From NCBI GenBank assembly GCA_030706605.1, contig JAUZOE010000012.1:36549-100548 (forward strand): 64,000 bases of DNA, written 5' to 3'. Below the pieces are notes generated by a model. The model saw nothing but the letters and a program-made list of their open reading frames with translations, had not been told where the DNA came from and did not search any database. Shown piece after piece: positions 52,712 to 62,519 of the stretch (the first letter of the stretch is position 1; the number at the start of each line of letters is the position of its first letter). Source of the DNA: Bacteroidota bacterium (GTDB lineage Bacteria; Bacteroidota; Bacteroidia; Chitinophagales; Chitinophagaceae). Made by a program: the position numbers and the translations under genes.

Positions 52712-52845
52712 AATCTTTGTTTTTTAATGTTATTCTGTTAATGGAAATATTTTTCGATTGATAATAAAATTGCTTCCTACAACTCTAAATTATAATGAAC
52801 TTTCGGGCGATAAATTTTTAACTGCTTAATTCCCCATATTAAATT

Positions 52846-52891
52846 TCACAATCAATAAAGCTCCTTTCAAATGGAGCTTTATTGATTGTGA
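52846..52891. terminator. 19-bp hairpin terminator
   Basis: The arms 52846-52864 and 52873-52891 are perfect complements (AAAGCTCC / GGAGCTTT at the loop end) around an 8-base loop. It lies downstream of the leftward gene 52949-53269 and upstream of 52711. Confidence 0.8.
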
Positions 52892-52948
52892 TTATTGCAT
52901 TACTTATGAGAGAAAAGATGCTGTTTCTGATTCCCTGAAAGAAATAAT

Positions 52949-53269
52949 TTATTTACTATCCTTTTTTATTTCTTTTTCTTCTTTAATCTGGTGTTTTGCA
53001 GTGGTAACGGGATGTTTTACACCATGGGCTTCCAGGTGCTCACCTTTTTTATGGATACTTCTACGATGACGCCCCACTTCCTTATTTTCTTTAACAGCTG
53101 ATTTTAATCTTAAATGAGCCAGGTCTTTTCTTGTTTCCTGTTTATCTTCTTTTTTATCTTTAATGCTACTTTTAAGATCCTTCTTATCATTTTTAATATC
53201 TTTTGATTGGGCAAATGCTCCGGTGCATAGTACCAGGCCTGTTATAATAAGAAATGTAATTTTTTTCAT
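52949..53269 (-). CDS. secreted Lys-rich helical protein, 106 aa
   Basis: A protein with signal peptide MKKITFLIITGLVLCTGAFAQ and a very basic mature part rich in Lys, Glu and His (KDKKEDKQETRKDLAHLRLKS, RHRRSIHKKGEHLEAHG). It is probably periplasmic and helical or disordered. No motif beyond composition. Copy 3 of the 42-bp element lies 61 bp upstream, and a second box (GTAAC-N6-GTTAC type) lies between. Function unknown. Confidence 0.7.
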   Translation of the reverse strand: MKKITFLIITGLVLCTGAFAQSKDIKNDKKDLKSSIKDKKEDKQETRKDLAHLRLKSAVKENKEVGRHRRSIHKKGEHLEAHGVKHPVTTAKHQIKEEKEIKKDSK

Positions 53270-53286
53270 TTTATTTTATTGAGATT

Positions 53287-53302
53287 GTAACGGAATTGTT
53301 AC
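53287..53302 (-). promoter_or_regulatory. second-box motif, GTAAC-N6-GTTAC
   Basis: GTAACGGAATTGTTAC is an inverted repeat lying exactly 28 bp from copy 3 of the 42-bp element, in the leader of the 106-aa gene. The same box at the same spacing lies at 54152-54167. Confidence 0.55.
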
Positions 53303-53330
53303 TCTGTAAAGTTGAATCACTTTATTGTGG

Positions 53331-53372
53331 TAAGTGTTACACAAATATGGAAATAAGTTGCATCATTCACAC
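53331..53372 (-). promoter_or_regulatory. 42-bp regulon element, copy 3
   Basis: On the plus strand it reads TAAGTGTTACACAA, seven variable bases, AATAAGTTGCATCATTCACAC. It lies 61 bp upstream of the 106-aa gene's start. Confidence 0.8.
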
Positions 53373-53512
53373 CTTTGTTATAAACTGGAAAGCACCTTCT
53401 TTTTAAGGAAAGTGCCTTCTTGAATTAAGCTATGTGTTATAATTTTAATCCCTCATTTTTTTATGGGACTATGAATGCAAAAAAATAATAGCTACCGCTT
53501 TCGTAGACCTGT

Positions 53513-54082
53513 TCAATGATCCTGCTTTTTTTCATGGCCTTTATTCCCATGGTTATCATTATTCCCGCGTTGATTATTATGATTATCCCCGTTATCATTA
53601 TGATTACCCTGGTTAGCGTTTCCATTTTGATGATGGTTATTATCTTCTCTCCATTTGTTGTGTTCCGGATGATCTTTGTTTACAAAATACCTGGAGTCAT
53701 GACTATTGCGGATGGCTTCCTGGCTATGGTCTCCTTTATATCGTGCATATTTTGTTCTGTAGGTTTGAGCATGACGATAAGGCCTTGAATCATTAACCAC
53801 TACTTTGTAGCCGGTATATAAATCAAAATTGCGATAGCGGTAAGGCAAAGATGCAGAGAATATCCATCGACCTTGCTGCAGGTATATATATTGCCTCCTG
53901 GGAATATTATAGAATACATCTATATCGGGCATATAATAATAGTCGGCATAATCGTAACCAACTGGTCCCCATACAGGCTGAACTCCAAGATTGATATTTA
54001 AGCCTACTCTAACCTGGGAAGTGGCTGTTTGATACATAAAACTAACCAGCAATATTGCAGCAAAAAGGATTGTCTTTTTCAT
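53513..54082 (-). CDS. secreted protein with His/Asn-rich tail, 189 aa
   Basis: A protein with signal peptide to about residue 22 (TATSQ), then an aromatic-rich domain (QPVWGPVGYDYADYYYMPD, YNIPRRQYIYLQQGRWIFS, RYRNFDLYTGYKVVVN) that recurs in Bacteroidota secreted proteins, and finally a low-complexity tail of His, Asn, Gly and Asp (from about residue 140), which could bind metal. Copy 4 of the 42-bp element lies 113 bp upstream with the second box between. Function unknown. Confidence 0.7.
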   Translation of the reverse strand: MKKTILFAAILLVSFMYQTATSQVRVGLNINLGVQPVWGPVGYDYADYYYMPDIDVFYNIPRRQYIYLQQGRWIFSASLPYRYRNFDLYTGYKVVVNDSRPYRHAQTYRTKYARYKGDHSQEAIRNSHDSRYFVNKDHPEHNKWREDNNHHQNGNANQGNHNDNGDNHNNQRGNNDNHGNKGHEKKQDH

Positions 54083-54151
54083 TTTATATTTTTAAAATCA
54101 ATAAAATTGAATCTTTCGCATTCACATTTGTGCGGGCGCTTCGTTCAACTA

Positions 54152-54167
54152 GTAACAGAATTGCTAC
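54152..54167 (-). promoter_or_regulatory. second-box motif upstream of the 54082 gene
   Basis: GTAACAGAATTGCTAC matches the box at 53287-53302 (14 of 16) and again lies 28 bp from the 42-bp element. Confidence 0.55.
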
Positions 54168-54195
54168 CATGCAAAGGTGGATCTCTTAATTGAGC

Positions 54196-54237
54196 TAAGT
54201 GTTACAGGATTATTAGAATAAGTTACATGATTCACAT
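54196..54237 (-). promoter_or_regulatory. 42-bp regulon element, copy 4
   Basis: On the plus strand it reads TAAGTGTTACAGGA, seven variable bases, AATAAGTTACATGATTCACAT. It lies 113 bp upstream of the 189-aa gene's start. Confidence 0.75.
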
Positions 54238-54342
54238 AAAAGAAGAAGAATACTTCGTTTAAATGAAGTATAATTAGCAAGCAATCATTTTGTATTTGTA
54301 ATCAATTACTGATGCACATATCATCTTGACATTAAAAGAAGA

Positions 54343-54777
54343 TCACATCCGATCCATATACCAACTCAATTCCTTCTCAATTTTTTTGTAACTAAAGATA
54401 TCTGAGATGATCTTTTGTAACCGGATAAAAGAAGTTTCACTTTTTACTACGTAATCAAAAGCTTTGTGATGCATACAGTTTATTGCTACGTCAATTTTAT
54501 CCTGGGATGACAACATTACAACCGGGATATCCGGGTGTAATGTTTTTATTTTATCTAATGTTTCTATCCCATTCATCGCATTTTTTTCAATGCCGTCAAG
54601 ATGGTAGTCTAATATGATAACATCAGGTTTGTGAAATAAATTTTCTATGCAAAGTTCACCGGTTGCATATGTTTCAATGGCAAAATCAGCATGTTGTAGA
54701 AATTCAATCTCTAATGATTTTAGAAACAAGGCATCATCATCTACCAGGAAAAGTTTTATTTTATTTTCTTTGTTCAT
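54343..54777 (-). CDS. single-domain response regulator
   Basis: A 144-aa receiver domain with no output domain. The acidic pocket is FLVDDDALF, the phospho-acceptor is Asp57 in VIILDYHLDG, and the conserved Ser and Lys lie in MLSSQ and VVKSE. The C-terminus ends in a short amphipathic helix. Its start overlaps the end of the hybrid kinase gene by 4 bp, so it is translated with it and is the likely target or phosphate sink of that kinase. Confidence 0.92.
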   Translation of the reverse strand: MNKENKIKLFLVDDDALFLKSLEIEFLQHADFAIETYATGELCIENLFHKPDVIILDYHLDGIEKNAMNGIETLDKIKTLHPDIPVVMLSSQDKIDVAINCMHHKAFDYVVKSETSFIRLQKIISDIFSYKKIEKELSWYMDRM

Positions 54778-57677
54778 AGGTTTTTGTTTTTAATCGCATT
54801 TAACTCTTCCTGCAATTCTATACAGGCCTGCCCACAAACGTTTTCAAGTTGCAAAACCATCTCATGTATTGCTTCTGATTGCAGTTGGGTACCTGCATAT
54901 TCCTGCACTTTTTTTGCCATAATTTCAAAATCCGCACTAATACCCACTATTGAAAATGAGGGAATCATTTTATGTGCCGCCGCATATAACGATTTCCAAT
55001 CTTTACTTAACAAGCTTTGTTTCATTGCCGCAATTAAATGAGGGGTTTGATCCAGGTAAATAGAAATCATTTCTATCATCAATAATGGATTGGATTTAGT
55101 ACGTTGTATCAAATAAGCCAGGTTAGTACATTTCAGCTTCTTAATTTCAATATATTTATTCTCTTCGGCCCCGCCGCCGGTGATTGCAGGTTGTTTTGCA
55201 AACTCAGTGATCTTTTTATACAATAATCTTTCGTCTATAGGCTTCGCAATGTAATCGTTCATGCCCACGGCTTTGCATTTTGCCAAATCAACAGTGGTGA
55301 CATCGGCAGTTAATGCGATGATAGGAATTTTTAAATCCATTTTGTTGCGTATGTAATCTGTAGCTTCAAACCCATTCATCTCAGGCATTTGCAGGTCCAT
55401 CAAAATAATATCAAAAGAATTGCCCTGAAGTTTTTCTATGGCTATTTTTCCATTTTCAGCAATATCATGTTCAAATCCAAAATCATCTAAAAGTGTCTTC
55501 ATCAGTAATTGATTGAGTGCAATATCCTCCACCACTAAAACTTTAATGTTTTTAATTTCATGATCCAATTCCTGCAAATCCAATTCTGCCACAGCTTCTG
55601 CATCTGTTTTTTGAAAAGTCAAACTGAAACTAAAAGTAGAGCCTTCATTAATTTTACTGATCACTTGTACAGTACCTCCTTGTGGTTCCACTAATTGTTT
55701 TACAATAGAAAGGCCTAAGCCTGTTCCGCCATATAGCCTTGAAGTACCGCTGGATGCCTGTTGAAAATTGTCAAATATCTTTTCTATCTTATTCTCAGGT
55801 ATCCCAATTCCCGTATCCATAACCGAAAATTGTATAGTCACACTCTTTTCATCTTCTTGCAGTAACTGAATACTCACTGTAATTTTCCCTTTTGCCGTAA
55901 ACTTTACGGCGTTGCTAACCAGGTTTAAAATAACCTGGTGCAACCGTACCGGGTCGCCAAGCAGGACCCTTGGGATATTATTATCATATTCTTTAACCAG
56001 CTTTAAATTTTTTTCCTGGATTTTGGGCTCAAACAAATGAAGCATGGCGGATATAGAGGATTCCATTTTGAAAGGCACCTGCTCAAAGGTCATTTTTCCG
56101 GCATCTACTTTTGCCAGATCGAGTATGTCATTAATAAGAACGATTAATGAATCGCCACTCAATTTTATTGCTTGCAAATATTCTTTTTGTTTTGCCGATA
56201 CATTTGTTTTTAGCAACACTTTTGTAAACCCGATAATCGCATTCATCGGTGTGCGGATTTCATGACTCATGTTGGATAAAAATTGCTGTTTTGCTTTTAC
56301 GGCATCTTCAGCAATAAGGGTGGCGCTTTCGGCTTTTATTTTGGCTTCTTCAGCAATTCCGGTGGCCAATTCTGCAAAAACGATTGCTTCTGTCAAAGCA
56401 GTGGCAATTCTTTTTTGTTCCGTTACGTCTCTTGCAACAATTACAGCCCCCATTACAATGCCTTTTTCATCTTTATAAATTGATCCATTACAGAATACAT
56501 CAGTCAATATGCCATCTATAATAGTTAACGAATAATCTGTAATAAATCCATTGTGAAAGATTAATTGATAGGCCTTTTTCGCTTTTTTCTTTTCAGTAAA
56601 ATAATTTACAAAGTCAGTTCCTATAATCTTTTCTCTCACCTTATCAGTGGCATTAATGGTGGCCTCGTTGACATCAATTATCTTTCCTGCAGAATTTATA
56701 GCAAATAATGGGTCCCTGCTTGCTTCTATAATACTTCGGGTATATTGAGACGCAAGTTTCAGATAACTTCCGGATGCCTTAAGTTCCCTATTCGCGACTT
56801 CCCTTTTTTCTTTCTCTTTGTTTTGAAAATCAAGTTCCTTGTTGGCAATGAGCAACTCGTCAGCCCGTTTTCCTTTTTCATCATTTTGAAAGGCAAGTTC
56901 TTTGTTAGCAATCCTTAACTCAGCCTCCCGTTTTTCCTTTTCATCATTTTGGAAAAGAAGTTCTTTATTAGCGATAATTAACTCAGCAGCCCTTTTTTCT
57001 TTTTCATCATTTTGGAAAAGAAGTTCTTTATTAGCAATAATTAACTCAGCGGCCCTTTTTTCTTTTTCATCATTTTGAAAGGCAAGTTCTTTGTTAGCAA
57101 TCCTTAACTCAGCAGCACGTTTTTCCTTTTCATCATTCTGGAAAAGCAGTTCTTTATTAGCGATAATTAACTCAGCAGCACGTTTTTCCTTTTCATTATT
57201 TTGAAAAGCGAGTTCGTTGTTGGCAATGATCAACTCATCTGCTCTTTTTCCTTTCTCGTTATTTTGAAAGGCAAGTTCCTTATTGGCTATCCTTAAGTCT
57301 TTGGCCCACTGTTGTTCGGTAACGTCACGGGCTGCAGCAAAAACTCCCAAAACATTTCCTTTATCATCTTTATAGACGGAAGCATTATAGGACACATCAG
57401 TTAAATTCCCGTTTTTATGTTTTATCGTCAGGGGGTAATCTGCTACAAAACCTTTTTCAAAAACCTGCATGTAACCTTTCTGTGCTTTTTGCGGGTCTGT
57501 AAAATAATTTGAGAAATCAGTGCCAATTAACTGCTTTCGGGATATACCGGTTACTTTAATCGATGCCTTGTTCACGTCTGTTATCTTTCCATTTATATTG
57601 ATGGTTACCAGGGGGTCCAAGCTAGCTTCAATTAAACTGCGCGTGTATTGTGAATCCTGCGGATTGGTATTTTCCAT
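54774..57677 (-). CDS. hybrid sensor histidine kinase with PAS domains, 8-fold coiled-coil repeat, REC and HPt
   Basis: A 967-aa cytosolic kinase. Order: PAS (about residues 10-120), eight tandem 21-residue repeats (127-294), second PAS (about 305-420), a short helical linker, HisKA with SNMSHEIRTPMNAIIGF, HATPase with NLVSNAVKF and TGLGLSIVKQL, receiver with DIILMDLQMPEMNGFEA, and HPt with AAAHKMIPSF (phospho-His). It can carry a full phosphorelay. No membrane segment is visible. The response regulator gene overlaps its end by 4 bp, and an AraC regulator lies directly upstream. Confidence 0.94.
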   Translation of the reverse strand: MENTNPQDSQYTRSLIEASLDPLVTININGKITDVNKASIKVTGISRKQLIGTDFSNYFTDPQKAQKGYMQVFEKGFVADYPLTIKHKNGNLTDVSYNASVYKDDKGNVLGVFAAARDVTEQQWAKDLRIANKELAFQNNEKGKRADELIIANNELAFQNNEKEKRAAELIIANKELLFQNDEKEKRAAELRIANKELAFQNDEKEKRAAELIIANKELLFQNDEKEKRAAELIIANKELLFQNDEKEKREAELRIANKELAFQNDEKGKRADELLIANKELDFQNKEKEKREVANRELKASGSYLKLASQYTRSIIEASRDPLFAINSAGKIIDVNEATINATDKVREKIIGTDFVNYFTEKKKAKKAYQLIFHNGFITDYSLTIIDGILTDVFCNGSIYKDEKGIVMGAVIVARDVTEQKRIATALTEAIVFAELATGIAEEAKIKAESATLIAEDAVKAKQQFLSNMSHEIRTPMNAIIGFTKVLLKTNVSAKQKEYLQAIKLSGDSLIVLINDILDLAKVDAGKMTFEQVPFKMESSISAMLHLFEPKIQEKNLKLVKEYDNNIPRVLLGDPVRLHQVILNLVSNAVKFTAKGKITVSIQLLQEDEKSVTIQFSVMDTGIGIPENKIEKIFDNFQQASSGTSRLYGGTGLGLSIVKQLVEPQGGTVQVISKINEGSTFSFSLTFQKTDAEAVAELDLQELDHEIKNIKVLVVEDIALNQLLMKTLLDDFGFEHDIAENGKIAIEKLQGNSFDIILMDLQMPEMNGFEATDYIRNKMDLKIPIIALTADVTTVDLAKCKAVGMNDYIAKPIDERLLYKKITEFAKQPAITGGGAEENKYIEIKKLKCTNLAYLIQRTKSNPLLMIEMISIYLDQTPHLIAAMKQSLLSKDWKSLYAAAHKMIPSFSIVGISADFEIMAKKVQEYAGTQLQSEAIHEMVLQLENVCGQACIELQEELNAIKNKNL
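56796..57299 (-). repeat. eight tandem 63-bp repeats inside the hybrid kinase gene
   Basis: They encode eight copies of a 21-residue unit of the type ELIIANKELLFQNDEKEKRA, three heptads each, forming one long coiled coil between the two PAS domains. Copies are in frame and nearly identical, so the number may vary between strains. Confidence 0.9.
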
Positions 57678-57716
57678 TTAATATTTTTTATAAAATCTTT
57701 TTAAATTTGATTTGTT

Positions 57717-58298
57717 TTAATTCCTCTCTTCTGAATTTCCGATGTCTTCCAATGGTCTTCTTCTTTTATCCTTCAATTGTTTAAAATGAGAAGGAGAAAG
57801 TCCTGTCACTTTTTTAAACTGATTGGATAAATGTGCCACACTGCTGTAATTCATCTTCCAGGCTATTTCCGAAATGTTCAGTTCATCATAAATAATCAGT
57901 TCTTTTATTCGTTCTACCTTATGTGATATCATGAATTGTTCAATAGTGGTTCCCTGCACCTCTGAAAATAAATTAGCGAGGTAAGTATAATCGTGATTTA
58001 ATTTTTCGCTTAAGTAATCGGATAGGTTTACTTTGATCATTTCATCCGAATGATGAATCATTTCAACAATTACATTTTTTATTTTTTCAATTAAAATGGC
58101 TCTTTTATCGTCCATCAGTTCCAGTCCTGATTCGAATAAAGAAGTTTTTAGTTCAGCTCTCTGTTCAGCAGTAATGTTTTCCATAATCTCTACTTCGCCT
58201 AAATCCACTACTATGAAATGCAGTCCTAGTTTTTTTAACTCTTCTTTTACCATCATTTTGCATCGCAAACTGACCATATATTTGATAAAAAGTTTCAT
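57717..58298 (-). CDS. AraC-family regulator with N-terminal ferredoxin-like domain
   Basis: The start is the ATG ending at 58298 (MKLFIKYMVSLRCKMMV), giving 193 aa; the frame to 58370 adds a non-coding-looking leader. Residues 1-60 show a strand-helix-strand pattern (IKYMVSLRCKMMVKEELKKLGL ... HFIVVDLGEVEIME) like a heavy-metal-associated or ferredoxin-like fold, with one Cys. The C-terminal AraC HTH reads NISEIAWKMNYSSVAHLSNQFKKVTGLSPSHFK. It lies 39 bp upstream of the hybrid kinase. Such regulators are common in Bacteroidota stress loci; the signal is unknown. Confidence 0.85.
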   Translation of the reverse strand: MKLFIKYMVSLRCKMMVKEELKKLGLHFIVVDLGEVEIMENITAEQRAELKTSLFESGLELMDDKRAILIEKIKNVIVEMIHHSDEMIKVNLSDYLSEKLNHDYTYLANLFSEVQGTTIEQFMISHKVERIKELIIYDELNISEIAWKMNYSSVAHLSNQFKKVTGLSPSHFKQLKDKRRRPLEDIGNSEERN

Positions 58299-59286
58299 AT
58301 TGATTGTAATTAAAATCTTAACCTTAATTGACGAAAGCCTGGATCGAAATAAAAATCCAGGATGGTTCAATTTTTATTTTTCAAATGAGGAAAAGCATCA
58401 ATTGTCTCTTAATTTCTCTTAATTACCACGAGGCAAGATATCCTGTTGAATGTCGGTAGGTTGTCCCTGTTGTTACTTTATTTTGTTATGATTCTCCTCC
58501 AGGGTTTTTATGCAGAAGCTATGAATTTAGGGTGTATTTGAAATATTCAACCATTCTACATTTAGTAAGTTACGACATAAAGATGATCTGGCGCAAATAT
58601 TTAAATATAGCGGAACCCGCAGAGGGCTTATTTCCATGGAGGCTTCGATTTTTATCGCAAGCTAATACACTGCCTCAATAATGATTTGACCACAAGGCGA
58701 CAAAGTACACTAAGAAAAAAATAGATCAATTTCAGGAATCATGCCATCCAGTAAAGAATCTCGGTGGGGTGGGCCGGATAAAAGCACGAATTGCGAAGCA
58801 ATAATGAACACCAATAAAAAAATAAATATTACGTGAATAACTGATTGGGTTGTCCTTGAACTTTTTGGTTACTTTTTCTTTCAAGAGAAAAAGTGACAAA
58901 CAATTGATCCAGGTATTTTAATCTCAAAACTCTATCCGTACCAAGTCAATCTTTATTTCCTTTTTGTCTTGATATAAAAAGGAACAAAAAAATCAAGGCC
59001 TCATGAAAAAAGCTATCATTCTCTAAAACAATGGCAGGTCACACATGAGTATCGGCAACTTATCTCCAAATAAATTTCACAACAATCAAAAAATAAACCA
59101 TCAGAGACAATGGAAATACTATTTTTAAAAAAGAAATACTTTTGAAAAAAAATGAAAATCATCCTGTAAATCTATTGCAGGATTTGTCTATTAACGTGTA
59201 AACTTTTATTTATAAATTTAGTTCAGTTAGCTGGGGCGGACGAATATCTATGACCCCACTTTGGCAAGCCCTGAACGTTATGTGAA
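58299..59286. other. long intergenic region (about 990 bp) with repeats
   Basis: There is no supported gene here. It holds a 12-bp hairpin at 58868-58897 and, near 59221-59282, an inverted GTTCAG...CTGAAC pair followed by GTTATGTG that vaguely recalls an integron attC end. The rest is AT-rich without clear signals. Confidence 0.45.
58868..58897. repeat. hairpin GTTACTTTTTCT...AGAAAAAGTGAC
   Basis: A 12-bp stem with one G-U pair and a 6-base loop. This kind of TTACTTTTTC hairpin is frequent in Bacteroidota intergenic DNA and recalls repeat family 2 (ACTTTC...GAAAGT). Confidence 0.5.
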
Positions 59287-59863
59287 ATGCAATCACCACT
59301 CCTCTTAAACTCTAAAGAAAGTAAAAATGGACATGTTTTAGGTTTTATCTTTACTGTTGTCGACGTTCGTTTTTATAATAATTCCAATCTTATTTATCGG
59401 AGTTCTTTTTTTTTGCTGAAAAAGAAGATAAATAAAAAGCTTGCAATAATTGTGACACTAATTTTGACAAGTATATTTTCGTATTACCTGTTTACAGACT
59501 TTTATCCAAGAGACTCATTTTAAAAAGATAATCTGAAAGAAAATACTGACTTGACTACCGAAATCTGCTAGGCTGATCGCAAACTTAGGAAGTAATTCAA
59601 TCTATAATTTTCGCGGTTACAACATTTCTTATATGTATCAATTTGACGATGCGGATTATGACAAATTATATTTAGAATTGCTTAAAGAAGGGTTCAAAAA
59701 AAGTGACAAGTATTTAGAGACAATAAAAAATGAAAAAATGCTTTCACTAACATCTGATTTGAGGAGAGAAAAAGCATTGATTAAAAATTATGGGTTTAAA
59801 AGCTTTGAAGTTATTTTTTTAAATAGCAACAAAACGATCTTATTTAATTTCAATAATTGGTGA
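59287..59863 (+). pseudogene. disrupted hypothetical gene
   Basis: Two frames appear to be parts of one former gene. The first (59287-59523) has a membrane helix (KLAIIVTLILTSIFSYYLF) and meets a TAA after YPRDSF; reading on in the same frame gives KDNLKENTDLTTEI and then a second stop. The other frame carries on from about 59555 with PKSARLIANLGSNSIYNF, continuous with 59633-59863 (MYQFDDADYDKLYLELLKEGF). One nonsense change and one single-base shift would restore one protein of about 190 aa. Family not recognised. Confidence 0.5.
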
Positions 59864-60119
59864 CAACGCACTACGCACAAAAAGGGGTTTAGCCCCGGTT
59901 AGTCTTCTTCTTTCTCCCAATTTTAAGGTATTGCAAAAACTAAAAAGAGGTCGCCGATGTTGTGTGTTTTGTGCAGGTGGCTTTGCAGCCCGGCAAAGCC
60001 AACATCAGTTTGAACCCAAACCGCACAATTATCCTAAATCATCCAATGGGTAAGAAACCCAAACTCATCCTTTCCGCTTTCACAAAACTTTGCCGATGAA
60101 TCTAAAAGAGAGTAATAGT

Positions 60120-62519
60120 TTATACCAATGCTAAATCCAATACCTGTTGCATTGTTTTTACATAATTTATTTTCAGCCCTTTTATATAATTGGGATTGAT
60201 ATCTTTTACGTCCCTCTCATTCTGTACACTCATAATGATTTCACGGATCCCTGATCTTTTTGCCGCTAACACTTTTTCTTTAATGCCTCCAACCGGAAGT
60301 ACCTGGCCTCGTAAGGTAATTTCACCCGTCATAGCCAGGTAAGGCTTTACTCTTCTGCCGGTAAATGCAGATGCCAAAGCTGTCATCATAGTAATGCCGG
60401 CACTTGGGCCATCTTTAGGCACGGCGCCTTCCGGCACATGTATGTGTACATTTTTCTTGATAAAAACATTTGGGTCAATGCCATACTTTTTTGCATTCGA
60501 TTGCAGGTAACTTAAGGCTGTGGAAGCACTTTCTTTCATTACGTTTCCGAGGTTGCCGGTTAGTTTTAAATCACCTTTGCCATTATCGCTGGTGGTAGAT
60601 TCAATAAAAAGAATGTCACCACCAACGTATGTCCAGGCTAATCCTACAGCCACTCCCGGCATATATGCGGTTTTGTACATTTCATTATTGTACTTAGATT
60701 TTCCCAGGATTGTTTCAACATCTTTGAGGCTTACAGTAGGTTTTAATTTCCCTTTTTCGGCATACTGCCTGGCAAGTTTGCGCATTACGCTTGCTAACTG
60801 CCTGTCTAATTCGCGAACACCGCTTTCCCTAGTAAAGTCTGTAATAATTTTTTCTATAACAGCATCACTCATTTTAAAAGAAACGTCTTTTAAGCCATGA
60901 ATTTCTTTTTGCTTGGGCAGTAAATGTCTTTTGGCAATCTCTATTTTTTCTTCAATTGCATAACCGCTCAGATCAATGATCTCAAGGCGATCGCGTAATG
61001 CTGGCTGAATATTTTGTAAATTATTTGCGGTGGCAATAAAAAGCACTTTGCTCAGATCGTATTCATGTTCTAAATAATTATCATAAAAATTATTGTTTTG
61101 CTCAGGATCTAAAACTTCTAATAAAGCAGATGAAGGATCGCCACGAAAATCGGTACCCACTTTATCAATCTCATCCAGTATCATTACCGGGTTCGATGAT
61201 TTTACTTTCCTGATAGATTGCAAAATTCTTCCGGGCATAGCTCCGATGTAAGTTTTGCGGTGTCCGCGTATTTCACTTTCATCATGAAGTCCGCCAAGGC
61301 TTACTCTCACATATTTCCTGTTTATGGCGTTGGCAATACTTTTCCCGAGTGAAGTTTTTCCAATTCCCGGAGGCCCTACAAAACAAAGTATCGGGCTTTT
61401 CATATCGCCTTTTAATTTGAGTACAGCAAGGTATTCAAGTATTCTTTGTTTGATTTTTTCCATGCCATAGTGGTCATGGTCCAGAATTTTTTTGGCTTTT
61501 TTAAAATCATACTGATCTTTCGTGTATTCATCCCATGGTAAATCCAGCATGAGATCAAGGTGGTTATAGACCAGGGAATAATCAGGCGTGGAAGGATGCA
61601 TCCTTTCTAATTTTTCCACTCCTTTATTAAACATTTCTTTTGCACCTGCAGGCCATTTCTTGGTTTCTGCTCTCTTCTGCATTTCTTTTACTTCAGCTAC
61701 GTTATCGCCACCTAACTCTTCTTTTATGGCTTTAAGTTGTTGCTGTAGGAAATAATCTTTTTGCTGCTTGTCAAGCTCTGCACGGGTTTTATTAGTGACC
61801 TTGTTTTTTAATTCGGCATATTGTAATTCTGTCTGCAATAAATTGAGTAATACTTCTGCCCGGGCTTTAATACTTTGAATTTCCAGTAATTTTTGTTTTT
61901 CGCCAATATTGCTGTTTAGGTTGCTACTTACAAAATGTATTAAAAATGCCGGATTTTCAATATTCTTTAAAATGATGGTAGCCTCTGAAGGCATATTGGG
62001 CGAGAGTTGTATGATCTGACCTGCGAGTTCTTTAATTGAGGAAACCATCGCATTAAAATCATGATCATCTTTCAATTCGTCATCTATCAGAACGGTTATT
62101 TTTGCTTTAAAATAAGGATCATCAGAAGTAATCTCATCAATTTTAAATCTTTTTTTGCCCTGGATAATTACGGTAGTTCCACCATCTGGCATCTTGATGA
62201 GCTTGATTATTTTTGCAATGGTGCCAATTTCTACTAAATCACTTATAATTGGTTCTTCTACCAAACTGTCTTTTTGTGATACTACTCCTATCAATTTGTC
62301 AGCCTTATAAGCATCATTTACTGCTTTTATGCTCTTATCCCTGCCAACGGTTATCGGGATTACAACACCAGGAAACAAAACAGTATTTCTCAAAGGAAGT
62401 AGTGGTAATTCAGCAGGAATCACTTGTTCGTCATTTGCATCATCATTTTCATGCAGGGGAATTATGGGCATAAATTCCATTTCATCTTCAGGTCCGCCCA
62501 GGAAATAATTTTTATTCAT
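60120..62519 (-). CDS. lon: ATP-dependent endopeptidase Lon
   Basis: A 799-aa Lon protease: N-terminal substrate-binding domain (about residues 35-235, [18 protein letters not shown]), coiled-coil linker, AAA+ domain with Walker [11 protein letters not shown] and Walker [11 protein letters not shown], and the C-terminal protease domain with the Ser-Lys dyad ([10 protein letters not shown] and [12 protein letters not shown]). It degrades damaged and regulatory proteins in the cytosol. It is a single gene of normal length for Bacteroidota. Confidence 0.97.
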   Translation of the reverse strand: MNKNYFLGGPEDEMEFMPIIPLHENDDANDEQVIPAELPLLPLRNTVLFPGVVIPITVGRDKSIKAVNDAYKADKLIGVVSQKDSLVEEPIISDLVEIGTIAKIIKLIKMPDGGTTVIIQGKKRFKIDEITSDDPYFKAKITVLIDDELKDDHDFNAMVSSIKELAGQIIQLSPNMPSEATIILKNIENPAFLIHFVSSNLNSNIGEKQKLLEIQSIKARAEVLLNLLQTELQYAELKNKVTNKTRAELDKQQKDYFLQQQLKAIKEELGGDNVAEVKEMQKRAETKKWPAGAKEMFNKGVEKLERMHPSTPDYSLVYNHLDLMLDLPWDEYTKDQYDFKKAKKILDHDHYGMEKIKQRILEYLAVLKLKGDMKSPILCFVGPPGIGKTSLGKSIANAINRKYVRVSLGGLHDESEIRGHRKTYIGAMPGRILQSIRKVKSSNPVMILDEIDKVGTDFRGDPSSALLEVLDPEQNNNFYDNYLEHEYDLSKVLFIATANNLQNIQPALRDRLEIIDLSGYAIEEKIEIAKRHLLPKQKEIHGLKDVSFKMSDAVIEKIITDFTRESGVRELDRQLASVMRKLARQYAEKGKLKPTVSLKDVETILGKSKYNNEMYKTAYMPGVAVGLAWTYVGGDILFIESTTSDNGKGDLKLTGNLGNVMKESASTALSYLQSNAKKYGIDPNVFIKKNVHIHVPEGAVPKDGPSAGITMMTALASAFTGRRVKPYLAMTGEITLRGQVLPVGGIKEKVLAAKRSGIREIIMSVQNERDVKDINPNYIKGLKINYVKTMQQVLDLALV

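Noticed and set aside
56796..57299. CRISPR-like regular repeats
   Set aside because: The repeats are 63 bp, without spacers, and stay in frame inside the kinase gene, so they are coding tandem repeats.
59221..59290. Integron attC site as a firm call
   Set aside because: Only one end resembles an attC core; no matching opposite core or integrase was found, so it is kept only as a low-interest note.
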